This document shows positions 1 to 7,189 of a DNA stretch of 64,000 nt, piece by piece. Location of the stretch: NCBI GenBank assembly GCA_029262455.1, contig JAJCZJ010000119.1, forward strand, positions 37,310-101,309. The letters run 5' to 3'. This DNA comes from Deltaproteobacteria bacterium (lineage in GTDB: Bacteria; Desulfobacterota; Binatia; HRBIN30; CADEER01). Position numbers and translations under genes: made by a program. A model generated the notes under the pieces. It searched no databases. It was given only the letters and a program-made list of their open reading frames with translations, and had not been told where the DNA came from. Within the stretch, counting starts at the first letter, position 1. Each line of letters starts with the position of its first letter.

Positions 1-348
1 GACGACCCAGTACTGCGTGACCGCATCATCCAAGTCGCGATCCGAGCGAACGGGCTTCGTCAGACGATGCGCCGCGGGCGCGTCGAGGGTCTCATCGATC
101 ATCCCATGCGCCTACCGCTGCAGGGCAAGGTCGTCATGACCGAGCTCATGCAGGACGCCGCCGCCATCGGAATGGAGATCGCCGGAGCCGCGAGCTCACT
201 GTACATCAGAGACGAGAACGCGCCAGACCAAGGCGATTGGCCACTCGGCTACATGAACTCCTACGGCATGACGATCGCCGCCGGGACCAGTGAGGTGCAG
301 CGAAACATCTTGGGGGAACGCGTCCTCGGGTTGGCAAAGAGTAAGTGA
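1..348 (+). CDS. acyl-CoA dehydrogenase, C-terminal part (cut by window start)
   Basis: The reading frame is open from the first base, so this is the 3' end of a longer gene. The visible 115 residues carry the C-terminal helical-bundle signature of acyl-CoA dehydrogenases, including the segment AAGTSEVQRNILGERVLGL, which in the family lies near the FAD/dimer contact. Family members oxidise acyl-CoA thioesters to trans-2-enoyl-CoA and pass electrons to ETF. A second acyl-CoA dehydrogenase follows on the same strand after a repeat tract, so the two may form a heteromeric enzyme, as known for steroid-type FadE pairs; that pairing is inference. The substrate cannot be told from this fragment. Confidence 0.85.
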   Translation, partial: DDPVLRDRIIQVAIRANGLRQTMRRGRVEGLIDHPMRLPLQGKVVMTELMQDAAAIGMEIAGAASSLYIRDENAPDQGDWPLGYMNSYGMTIAAGTSEVQRNILGERVLGLAKSK

Positions 349-353
349 TGGTC

Positions 354-460
354 GGGGTACAGGTACGGGGTACAGGTACGGGGTACGGGGTACAGGTACG
401 GGGGTACGGGGTACAGGGTACAGGGTACGGGGTACGGGGTACGGCCTACTGGGTACGGGG
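354..460. repeat. GGGGTAC-type short tandem repeat tract
   Basis: About 107 bases between the two acyl-CoA dehydrogenase genes consist almost entirely of head-to-tail GGGGTAC and AGGTACG units, about 14 copies with single-base slips. Its G-rich end lies within ten bases of the GTG start of the next gene and may supply its ribosome binding purines. This is a simple sequence repeat likely to vary in length; no known element is recognised. Confidence 0.85.
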
Positions 461-469
461 GTTTAGATT

Positions 470-1615
470 GTGAGTCAGCCTAAGGATTTTGGATTTGGGG
501 AAGACGAGAAGTTGTTGCGCGATTCGGCTCGCAAGTTTCTCAGCGACACGTTGCCGGTCGACAAGTTGCGCAAACTCGTCGCCGGCGACCACGTCGAGGC
601 CTATGAGAGCGCTGTTCAACCGCTCGGCTACGACGAGAATCTATGGAAACAAATCGTCGAGCTCGGGTGGACGACTCTGGCAATCCCGGAAGAAGCCGGC
701 GGAGCCGGGATGAAGGTCGTTGCGGTAGCAGCAATCGCCGAAGAAGCCGGACGTGCCGCACTGCCGTCACCGCTCATTCCGACACTGATTGCTACCGCCG
801 TACTCTGTGAAGCGAAGTCAGCAGCGGCATCGAGTGCACTCGGACGAATCGCTGCGGGCGAGGCAGCCTCGATCGCAATCACCAACGCCCAGGGCTCTTG
901 GGAGCCGACCGACACCGACGTAGTGGCAAGCCAGTCGGGTAATGAAACGACATTGTCCGGGACCGCGTCTTTCGTGCAAGATGCGCGGAAGGTCAGCTTT
1001 TTCGTTGTGTCGGCGAAGAACAGCTCGGGGATCGGGCTCTACGTTGTCGACGCCGACGCGCCGGGTGTGACGATTCGGCCGGACCAAATCGTCGACCTGA
1101 CCCGCGATCAAGCGCGCGTCGAGTTCAAGGACGTCGTGATCGCTGCCGACAAGGTTGTCGCCACAGATGGATTAGAGGCATTGCGCCGGGCAACGCCATC
1201 CATGTTGGTGATCGTCGCTGCCGATCTCTGTGGCGCGGCTGAGTGGCAGTTACAAACGACAGCCGAATACGCCAAGGTCCGGACGCAGTTCGACCACCCG
1301 CTCGGCTTCTTCCAGGCCGTCAAGCATCCGATCGTCAACGCAATGATCGACATCGACCGCGCAAAGTCGCTGACCTACGCCGCGGCGTGCGAGATCGACA
1401 GCGAGCAAGCCACAGCGGAGGTCGCCGCGCGGATGGCAAAGTCCGCCGCCTCGGACGCGGCAGCGTTTATCTGCAGCCGTTCGGTTCAGCTGCACGGCGG
1501 CATCGGCTTCACGTGGGAGTGCGACGTCCACATCTACTTCAAGCGCCAAAAGCACAACCAGATGCTCTACGGCGACGGCATCTACCAGCGCAGCAAACTC
1601 GGCGAAATGCTATAG
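470..1615 (+). CDS. acyl-CoA dehydrogenase family protein
   Basis: A 381-residue protein of about the usual family length. The N-terminal helical domain (about 1-115) is followed by the beta domain and a C-terminal helical bundle; RTQFDHPLGFFQAVKHP (about 270) and QLHGGIGFTWECDVHIYFKR (about 344) are the family signatures for FAD binding and the C-terminal domain. The catalytic-base position reads GIGFTWE, as in the smaller, less conserved partner subunits of FadE-type heteromers. The start is GTG at 470; no ATG fits, and the GGGGG run of the repeat tract lies just upstream. It probably oxidises an acyl-CoA together with the gene at 1-348; the substrate is unknown. Confidence 0.85.
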   Translation: MSQPKDFGFGEDEKLLRDSARKFLSDTLPVDKLRKLVAGDHVEAYESAVQPLGYDENLWKQIVELGWTTLAIPEEAGGAGMKVVAVAAIAEEAGRAALPSPLIPTLIATAVLCEAKSAAASSALGRIAAGEAASIAITNAQGSWEPTDTDVVASQSGNETTLSGTASFVQDARKVSFFVVSAKNSSGIGLYVVDADAPGVTIRPDQIVDLTRDQARVEFKDVVIAADKVVATDGLEALRRATPSMLVIVAADLCGAAEWQLQTTAEYAKVRTQFDHPLGFFQAVKHPIVNAMIDIDRAKSLTYAAACEIDSEQATAEVAARMAKSAASDAAAFICSRSVQLHGGIGFTWECDVHIYFKRQKHNQMLYGDGIYQRSKLGEML

Positions 1616-1652
1616 CCCACTTCGTCGCAACCGTGGCAATTTCGGAAGCAAC

Positions 1653-2039
1653 TCACCAAAGAGTGCGTATCGGATATTGGGCGATGGCTTGATCGGGAGT
1701 CACAATCGGTATCCCGCCGACGATCGACTGACAAACGAGCATCCTGTCGAACGGATCCCGGTGAATCTTGGGGAGCTTCGCGTCATACAGAGCGGCTTCC
1801 TCATCGAGCGGTAGGCTTTCGATTCGGTGAGCTTCCCTCATGTCTCGAACGTAGATCTCGGGCGGTCGCGGCAACGGGAGCCTTCCCAAATTGTGCTTGA
1901 TCGAAATTTCCCAAGCCGAGACCGCGCTCAAGAAGATCTGGTTTCCGGTATCTCGTACCAGTCGCGTCGCGTCCGCGGACAGCATGGGGTCGTCAGTAAG
2001 AACCCATAGGAACGTGCAGGTATCGAGGAGTACCTTCAT
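1653..2039 (-). CDS. vapC: PIN-domain toxin, VapC family
   Basis: A 128-residue protein, full length for a single PIN domain. MKVLLDTCTFLW at the N-terminus gives the first metal-binding Asp; further acidic residues lie in SAWEISIK (about 41) and DPFDRMLVCQS (about 96), and IVTPD sits near the end. VapC toxins are Mg-dependent ribonucleases, usually cutting tRNA or rRNA, neutralised by the partner protein. Its start overlaps the antitoxin stop by four bases, so translation is probably coupled. The RNA target is not predictable from sequence. Confidence 0.85.
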   Translation of the reverse strand: MKVLLDTCTFLWVLTDDPMLSADATRLVRDTGNQIFLSAVSAWEISIKHNLGRLPLPRPPEIYVRDMREAHRIESLPLDEEAALYDAKLPKIHRDPFDRMLVCQSIVGGIPIVTPDQAIAQYPIRTLW

Positions 2040-2284
2040 TCGGTCGGCGGCCCATAAAACCCTTCGAGGACATCCTCAGGCAACGGATCCAAAAAGTCGG
2101 GCGGAACCACGAGCTCGCCCTTTGCCAATCCGATCGGACGGGGGCTGGTATCCTTCTCCGGCAGGCGGCGGATCTCAGCGATCGGTCGATTTCGTTTGCA
2201 GACCACGACAATCTCACCATTCCGCACCCGCTCTAAGTATTCCGAGAGACGCTTCTTGAGCTCGTGTATATTGACCTCTAACAT
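2036..2284 (-). CDS. antitoxin, Phd/YefM family
   Basis: An 82-residue protein beginning MLEVNIHELKKRLSEYLERV, typical of the DNA-binding N-terminal half of Phd/YefM antitoxins, followed by VVVCKRNRPIAEI, the second conserved strand. The C-terminal 40 residues are proline-rich and probably wrap the toxin. It precedes and overlaps the PIN toxin by four bases. A palindrome spans its start codon, so autorepression is likely. No Shine-Dalgarno sequence is evident upstream of the ATG. Confidence 0.85.
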   Translation of the reverse strand: MLEVNIHELKKRLSEYLERVRNGEIVVVCKRNRPIAEIRRLPEKDTSPRPIGLAKGELVVPPDFLDPLPEDVLEGFYGPPTE

Positions 2285-2305
2285 GACTAACTAGTAGGTC
2301 ATGTT
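2280..2305 (-). promoter_or_regulatory. operator-like palindrome over the antitoxin start codon
   Basis: AACATGAC and GTCATGTT form a perfect 8-base inverted repeat with a 10-base spacer holding ACTAGT. The left arm includes the antitoxin ATG. Toxin-antitoxin operons of this type are autorepressed through such palindromes; the assignment here is inference. Confidence 0.5.
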
Positions 2306-2470
2306 CCTGCCCATCTCAAGAGGTGGCTCCTCTCTGGAAAAGCGATCGCCGCCCCCTTAGACCTTCCCACCGAGCGCGCCAAGTGCTCTATGAAGACAGT
2401 CCCAACATTCATCGGACGCGTCCGTCGGCCACCCTCGGCGTCCCGCTTCCTGGAGCAGGAAGGTTGCACC

Positions 2471-4015
2471 ATGAGAACCCGTACTAATTTCACCAGCATG
2501 ACCGGAAGCACGTTGCGCTTGCACGTCGCTACGTTGCTTGTGGCGGTACTCGTTGCGACGGCGGCCCAGGCCCAGGTCTCCTGCGCCAACCCGGACAATT
2601 TGTGCACAGGCAACCCGTGCGTGATTCCCAAGATCGATCTTGCCTGCCCTTGTGTTGTCGACTTCGGCGCGCGGACCGTCATCGTATCGCGCGTACTGAG
2701 CTTACCCGACGCTTGTGTTCTCTCGTTCACAGCCGACGATATCGAAGTCGACGCTTCAATCGGCGGAAAGAACCCGAACGGTTCCGACATCACCTTGATT
2801 GCGACAAACGACATCACCTCCCGTAGCCCCATCTCGGCACAGGGCAGGCTCGCGCCGGGTGCGATCACCCTACGAGCTGGTGGCAATATCCAAGTCGAAC
2901 GGCTTGTGCGTGCAGGTGGCTCCCGCGCCCTCGGCGGCGTGGTCACGCTCGACGCAGACGGCCTCCTGACAACCGCAAAACGGGGCAAGGTCGACGTACG
3001 CTCAATCAAAACGGAAACCGGCGGGCAAGCAATCCTGCACGGCGATTCCGGTGTGAACCTATTGGGCCGCATCGATGTCTCCGGTGGCACCGGTGGCAGT
3101 GTAGCCCTCAGCTCGTCCGCGGATATCACAACCGGCCACCGCATCCTCGCCAAGGGAACGGTGGCCAACGGCGGATCGGTCGCAATCGACGCCGAGGGTA
3201 CGACGCAGATCAACCGCATGATCGAAGCTCGAGGTAAGGTCACCGGTGGATCGATCGCGATCGGTACCGTCGCGGGTACAACGACGGCGATCATCGTCGA
3301 TGATAAAGTGAACCTTCGCGTCCGGGGCCGGGCCGGCGGCAACATTCAGCTGATCGCCGAGAATTCGATAACACTGAAGAGAAGCGCAGAGCTCGACACG
3401 CGGGCTAGCCAAACAACCGGCGGCGTCATCACTGTCACTGCCCCTGACATCGCGATCGGGGAGCGGGTCGATATCGAGGCAGACGGAAAGACCGGCGGCT
3501 TCATCACGCTCACCGCGTCGAATTCGATCGTGATCGAGGAAAAGGTCGACATCGACGCACGCGGTGACACAGGAACCGGCGGTATCATCGACATTGCGGC
3601 CGGGCCGATCACGATCGGACTCGACCTCGACATCCTCGCCGACGGAGACGGCGGCGGGAGTGTCGCGATCGCGTCGAGCGGCGACATCTCCGTGGGAGAA
3701 CGGTTGGACATCGACGCCGGCAGCCTCCTGGACGTGTCGGGTACGAGTCTGCAGATCGCGACCAAGGCAGATATCCGCGTCGTCGACTTCCCACGCGAGA
3801 TGCGTTTCCTTGCAACCACTGGGGACATGACCTTGGACGGCAAGTTCGACGCCCGCGACAGCGGTGTGATCGAGGGCCTCGCGCTGTCCGGCGAGCTAGT
3901 CGCAATCGGCACCTTCCGCGCAGAACCTTCGGGGTGCATCGGATTGTCGGACTCTAATAGTCCGGACACTTCAGCGGCGACCTTTGATGTCGCACTCAGT
4001 GCGAGCTGTCCGTAA
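2471..4015 (+). CDS. secreted beta-helix-like (filamentous-haemagglutinin-type repeat) protein
   Basis: A 514-residue secreted protein from ATG 2471, which has GCAGGAAGG seven bases upstream; the longer frame from 2390 has no such site. A signal peptide ends near VATAAQA/QVSCAN. Six cysteines lie within about 75 residues after the signal peptide and one more in the last three residues. Residues 120-470 are short imperfect repeats rich in GG, T, V, I and D (GGNIQLIAENSITL, GGVITVTAPDIAI, GGFITLTASNSIVI, GGIIDIAAGPITI), the pattern of a parallel beta-helix as in haemagglutinin-like adhesins. There is no autotransporter barrel or sortase signal, so the anchoring is unknown. A terminator follows. 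Confidence 0.7.
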   Translation: MRTRTNFTSMTGSTLRLHVATLLVAVLVATAAQAQVSCANPDNLCTGNPCVIPKIDLACPCVVDFGARTVIVSRVLSLPDACVLSFTADDIEVDASIGGKNPNGSDITLIATNDITSRSPISAQGRLAPGAITLRAGGNIQVERLVRAGGSRALGGVVTLDADGLLTTAKRGKVDVRSIKTETGGQAILHGDSGVNLLGRIDVSGGTGGSVALSSSADITTGHRILAKGTVANGGSVAIDAEGTTQINRMIEARGKVTGGSIAIGTVAGTTTAIIVDDKVNLRVRGRAGGNIQLIAENSITLKRSAELDTRASQTTGGVITVTAPDIAIGERVDIEADGKTGGFITLTASNSIVIEEKVDIDARGDTGTGGIIDIAAGPITIGLDLDILADGDGGGSVAIASSGDISVGERLDIDAGSLLDVSGTSLQIATKADIRVVDFPREMRFLATTGDMTLDGKFDARDSGVIEGLALSGELVAIGTFRAEPSGCIGLSDSNSPDTSAATFDVALSASCP

Positions 4016-4057
4016 ACGTCGGTCCGACCGGCGCTGAGAGAACCCTCCGGCCGAGAG

Positions 4058-4085
4058 GTCTACGGCTACGTGCCGTAGACTTTTT
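4058..4085 (+). terminator. rho-independent terminator inside the end of the convergent SDR gene
   Basis: GTCTACGGC, the loop TACGT and GCCGTAGAC make a 9-base perfect stem directly followed by TTTTT on the plus strand, 42 bases after the stop of the secreted repeat protein. The hairpin overlaps the last codons and stop of the oppositely oriented SDR gene. Confidence 0.75.
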
Positions 4086-4968
4086 GCGCCGGTACTTCTT
4101 TCGCCAAGAGGTCATCGATCGCGCCGGCGATCTCGCTGGGCGCCCACTTGCCTCCCTTGTCCACACCTTCCGTCGAACGCCAGCCATCACCGATCGAGAT
4201 CTTTCCGCCTTCGGCTTCGAAAACCCGTCCCGTAATGTGTGACGAGTGCGGTGATCCCAACCACACCAGTAGCGGCGATACATTGCCCGGATCCCAATAG
4301 TCGAAGCTCCCATCTCCGGGCTTCGCCATTCGGGTCGCCATTTCTTCGACGGCCGTCGTCATTCCAGTTCGCGCAGCGGGCGCCACAGCGTTCGCGGTAA
4401 TGCCATAGCGTCCGAGTTCAGCGGCCTGATTCAAAGTCAGAGCGGCGATACCGGCCTTAGCGGCGGCGTAGTTCGACTGCCCGACCGACCCCTGCAGCCC
4501 CGCGCCGGAAGTCGTATTGAGGATGCGTGCACAGACTTCCTTCCCCTCCTTCGACTGTCCGCGCCAATGACGGACAGCGTGCGAGCTAATACAGAAGTGG
4601 CCCTTGAGGTGCACGGACATGATCTCGTCCCACTCCTTCTCGGTCATTGAGGCAAACATCCGGTCGCGATTGATCCCGGCGTTGTTGACGACGATGTGCA
4701 AATCTCCGAACTCGCCCACCGCCTGTTGCACCGCCTCGGCCGACGACGCGTAGTCGGTGATGTTCGAGCTGTTGACGATTGCCTCACCACCAGTCGCCTT
4801 GATCTCGTCCACGACTGCGCCGGCGGTGTCGGAATTGATGTCGTTGACAACAACCTTCGCCCCTTCGGCCGCAAACGCTAATGCATGCGCGCGCCCGAGC
4901 CCGCCTCCGGCTCCCGTAATGATCACTACCCTGTCCGTACAAATTCCACTCACTGCCAAAATCTCCAT
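4066..4968 (-). CDS. short-chain dehydrogenase/reductase
   Basis: A 300-residue classical SDR. VVIITGAGGGLGRAHALAFA (about 14-33) is the NAD(P)-binding TGxxxGxG motif; NNAGINRDRMF is the structural NNAG motif; SNYAAAKAG carries the YxxxK catalytic pair, with the catalytic Ser just before. The C-terminal extension (GRVFEAEGGKISIGDGW) resembles the dehydrogenase part of peroxisomal multifunctional enzyme type 2 / Hsd17b4-like enzymes, suggesting a 3-hydroxyacyl-CoA or hydroxysteroid substrate; this is inference. A GTG at 4953 with GGAG upstream is an alternative start that removes five residues. It stands alone, downstream of a hairpin. Confidence 0.85.
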   Translation of the reverse strand: MEILAVSGICTDRVVIITGAGGGLGRAHALAFAAEGAKVVVNDINSDTAGAVVDEIKATGGEAIVNSSNITDYASSAEAVQQAVGEFGDLHIVVNNAGINRDRMFASMTEKEWDEIMSVHLKGHFCISSHAVRHWRGQSKEGKEVCARILNTTSGAGLQGSVGQSNYAAAKAGIAALTLNQAAELGRYGITANAVAPAARTGMTTAVEEMATRMAKPGDGSFDYWDPGNVSPLLVWLGSPHSSHITGRVFEAEGGKISIGDGWRSTEGVDKGGKWAPSEIAGAIDDLLAKEVPAQKVYGT

Positions 4969-5058
4969 TCCGTGCGCGCTACTCTACTGCCGAGAGGTCA
5001 TCTACCTAAGTCCGGCTTACCAAACGCGCCCACATTCCACTACCAACCCCGGACGCAA

Positions 5059-5089
5059 CGAGGCCCGAGCATAAAACGCTCGGGCCTCG
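5059..5089 (-). terminator. strong hairpin after the mddA-methyltransferase operon
   Basis: CGAGGCCCGAGC and GCTCGGGCCTCG pair perfectly over 12 bases around a 7-base loop, about 48 bases downstream of the methyltransferase stop. There is no T-run on either side, so it may be an RNA-stabilising or Rho-assisted end rather than a simple intrinsic terminator. Confidence 0.55.
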
Positions 5090-5136
5090 AATACCTGTTT
5101 GAACGCGGGCTGCTCCGCAGCGCGTCCCAAGCGCGA

Positions 5137-6198
5137 CTACGGTCGCGCTTCCAGCACCAAGTTGAGCGGCGTCTCCGTGGCGCGGCGAAATCGGCTGAAG
5201 CCGCCCTGAGACACGACCTCGCGCAGCCGGTTCTCTCCAGCCTGGGCACCGAGTCCCAACCCGACTTCCTGCGACTGCGAACAAGGCGTGCACACCATCG
5301 TCGATGCCGAGTAGTAGATGCGGCCAACCGGATTGATGTTGTCTTCGAGGCGTTCCCCGGCAAACGGCTCGACCATGAAGAAGGTACCGTCCGGGGCAAG
5401 CGCTTGTCGGACATGCGCCGCTGCCCCAACCGGATCGCCCATGTCGTGAAGGCAGTCGAAAAAAGCTACCAAATCGTAAGCACTACCCGGAAAGTTCTTC
5501 GCTGTGGCGACCTCAAAAGTGACACGGCCCGACAAACCCTCTTCCGCGGCTAGCTCCCGGGCTTTTTCCACTGAGGCCGGGTGGGCGTCATAACCTATGA
5601 ATGTCGAGTTCGGATAAGCGCGGGCCATAATAATGGTCGACGCACCGTGGCCACAGCCAACGTCGGCCACCTTGGCTCCACGCTCGAGCTTCTCGACCAC
5701 TCCTTCCAACGACGGAATCCAATCGGTCACCAAGTTGGCGTTGTATCCTGGATGAAATAGACGACGTGTCCCTTCGAAAAGATCTGTGTGATGCTCGTGC
5801 CAACCCAGACCTTCGCCCTTCCGGAACGCGCTGATCAACTTCTCCTGCACCTTGATCATCGCCGTAAAACTGAGAAAGCCACCCATCATCGAGGCCGGAC
5901 TGGTGTCGTCCGCCAAGACGGCAGCGTGCTCATCCGGTAGACTAAAGGTGCCATCTTCCGAATCGTACTCAATGTATTCCGCTGCAGCTTGGGCCGACAA
6001 CCATTCGCGCACATTGCGCTCGTTGGTGTTGGTCTTATCGGCAAGCTCCTGCGAGCTGATCGGTCCGGCGCCTGCCATCGCTTTGTAAAGGCCCAGCCGG
6101 TCGCCAATGACAGTCAGGGCGGCGGTACCGGTTGCCCCAACGTCTCCGACGACTTTGTTTACGAAGTTCTCCAGCTTGCTCTCGTTGATCATCTTCAC
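5137..6198 (-). CDS. class I SAM-dependent methyltransferase with N-terminal winged-helix domain
   Basis: A 353-residue protein. Residues 1-110 look like the winged-helix/dimerisation domain of O-methyltransferase-like enzymes (GPISSQELADKTNTNERNVREWL). VADVGCGHGASTIIMARAYP (about 176) is SAM motif I, followed by GYDAHPASVEKAREL and the later acidic motif VAFFDCLHDMGDP. The overall layout resembles the mycobacterial Rv2258c group, whose substrate is not established to my knowledge. It starts 33 bases after mddA and has no room for its own promoter, so it is almost certainly co-transcribed with mddA. A role in the same sulfur methylation pathway is possible but unproven. Confidence 0.75.
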   Translation of the reverse strand: MKMINESKLENFVNKVVGDVGATGTAALTVIGDRLGLYKAMAGAGPISSQELADKTNTNERNVREWLSAQAAAEYIEYDSEDGTFSLPDEHAAVLADDTSPASMMGGFLSFTAMIKVQEKLISAFRKGEGLGWHEHHTDLFEGTRRLFHPGYNANLVTDWIPSLEGVVEKLERGAKVADVGCGHGASTIIMARAYPNSTFIGYDAHPASVEKARELAAEEGLSGRVTFEVATAKNFPGSAYDLVAFFDCLHDMGDPVGAAAHVRQALAPDGTFFMVEPFAGERLEDNINPVGRIYYSASTMVCTPCSQSQEVGLGLGAQAGENRLREVVSQGGFSRFRRATETPLNLVLEARP

Positions 6199-6231
6199 AG
6201 TCTCCCGTTCTATCGGTTGATTTCGTAAGTC

Positions 6232-7017
6232 TTAGGAACGCTTCGAGAAGCTCGGAATCAGCATCGGCATGGTCTTGCGATACTCGGCATACGGCTCTCC
6301 CAACATCTCTTCCAAGTCGCGCTCTTCGAGTTGAATCGCGACCAGGATGTAGGCCGTCGTCCCCAAAGCAAAGAGAAGATGCGCCGAAGTCATCGTCGGA
6401 GCCGCCCAGAAGATCGTCAGCCAGCAAACGTAGATGGGGTGGCGAACCACTCGGTACGGTCCCGGTGTGAAAAAGGTTTTCTCCACACAAGGAATCCCGA
6501 CCAGATTCGAATACACCTGGCGCAAGCCGAAGAGATGGAAGTGATCGATGCAGAAAGTTACTGCAACCAAGCTCACCCATCCGGCACCATACAATGTGTA
6601 GATCGCAGCGCGCGCGGTCGGGTTCTCCACGGACCAAACTGTTCCGCCAATCGGCTCCCAGAAGAAACAGATCGCGAGCATCGCGGCGTTTGACAGCAAA
6701 ACGTAAGTACTGCGCTCAGCAGGCTGAGGGATGTACTGCGTCCACCAGCGCTTGAACGCCGGTCGCGCCATCACACTGTGTTGCAAGGCAAAAACCGTCA
6801 GCAGAACCAAGTTCATCGCTACAGCCCTACCCACCGTCGAGGTCGGCACTGAATCGATTGTCTTTGCCAATCCGAAGTTACCGACAAACGCCGCACCGAC
6901 GCCGGCGGTGGCAAGAAACATCACGTAGCTCAGAACACCGTATCCGAAGATCGTGACCCGGCTGAAAAGCCCAGCCGCTGCGTTTCCACCAATCCTGCCC
7001 TGTTGAATCGTCGCCAT
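6232..7017 (-). CDS. mddA: methanethiol S-methyltransferase MddA (NnrU/isoprenylcysteine methyltransferase-like membrane enzyme)
   Basis: A 261-residue membrane protein with five or six hydrophobic segments. It carries features of the MddA family: FALQHSVMARPAFKRWWT (about 90), ERSTYVLLSNAAML, HFHLFGLRQVYSN, and the SAM-binding C-terminal part TPGPYRVVRHPIYVCWL with EERDLEEMLGEPYAEYR. MddA methylates methanethiol with SAM to give dimethyl sulfide. A very good ribosome binding site (GGAGGAG) lies seven bases before the ATG. A sigma-54 promoter lies 56-72 bases upstream, and the divergent neighbour is a sigma-54 activator-type regulator. It is the first gene of a two-gene operon with another methyltransferase. 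Confidence 0.8.
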   Translation of the reverse strand: MATIQQGRIGGNAAAGLFSRVTIFGYGVLSYVMFLATAGVGAAFVGNFGLAKTIDSVPTSTVGRAVAMNLVLLTVFALQHSVMARPAFKRWWTQYIPQPAERSTYVLLSNAAMLAICFFWEPIGGTVWSVENPTARAAIYTLYGAGWVSLVAVTFCIDHFHLFGLRQVYSNLVGIPCVEKTFFTPGPYRVVRHPIYVCWLTIFWAAPTMTSAHLLFALGTTAYILVAIQLEERDLEEMLGEPYAEYRKTMPMLIPSFSKRS

Positions 7018-7072
7018 TTTGATCTCCTCCGTTGAGTTTCAGTTTCTCGGTTGCCGTCTGGAACTCTTACGA

Positions 7073-7089
7073 AGCAATGGCGGTGCCAA
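7073..7089 (-). promoter_or_regulatory. sigma-54 (-24/-12) promoter for mddA
   Basis: On the minus strand TTGGCAC, five bases, then TTGCT match the sigma-54 consensus yTGGCACg-N4-TTGCw with correct GG-to-GC spacing. The predicted transcription start is near 7062, giving a leader of about 45 bases before the mddA ATG at 7017. The divergent gene encodes a sigma-54-interacting AAA+ protein, which supports the call. Confidence 0.85.
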
Positions 7090-7142
7090 CTCCCGAGAAC
7101 CGCGCCAAGCGAGAAAAACACATGTAAACACTGAATTTTCTC

Positions 7143-7176
7143 GAACCACTTGTGGTTCTTGGGCCATAAGTGGTTC
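7143..7176. promoter_or_regulatory. candidate activator site: GAACCAC/GTGGTTC palindrome plus an extra half-site
   Basis: GAACCAC (7143-7149), two bases, GTGGTTC (7152-7158) is a perfect inverted repeat. A third copy GTGGTTC lies at 7170-7176, 18 bases after the second, and TGGGCC follows both GTGGTTC copies. It lies about 80-115 bases upstream of the predicted mddA transcription start, the usual place for sigma-54 enhancer sites, and just before the regulator's own start. Binding by the neighbouring regulator is inference. Confidence 0.6.
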
Positions 7177-7189
7177 TATCCTGGGCCAG

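Noticed and set aside
2299..3345. 348-residue open frame on the minus strand
   Set aside because: It is antisense to the repeat-rich secreted protein, whose signal peptide, ribosome site and terminator support the plus strand; the minus frame lacks domain-like features.
7019..7189. 57-residue N-terminal extension of the chimeric regulator from a TTG start
   Set aside because: It would run across the mddA promoter and operator region and shows no conserved sequence; ATG 7190 directly precedes the AAA+ domain.
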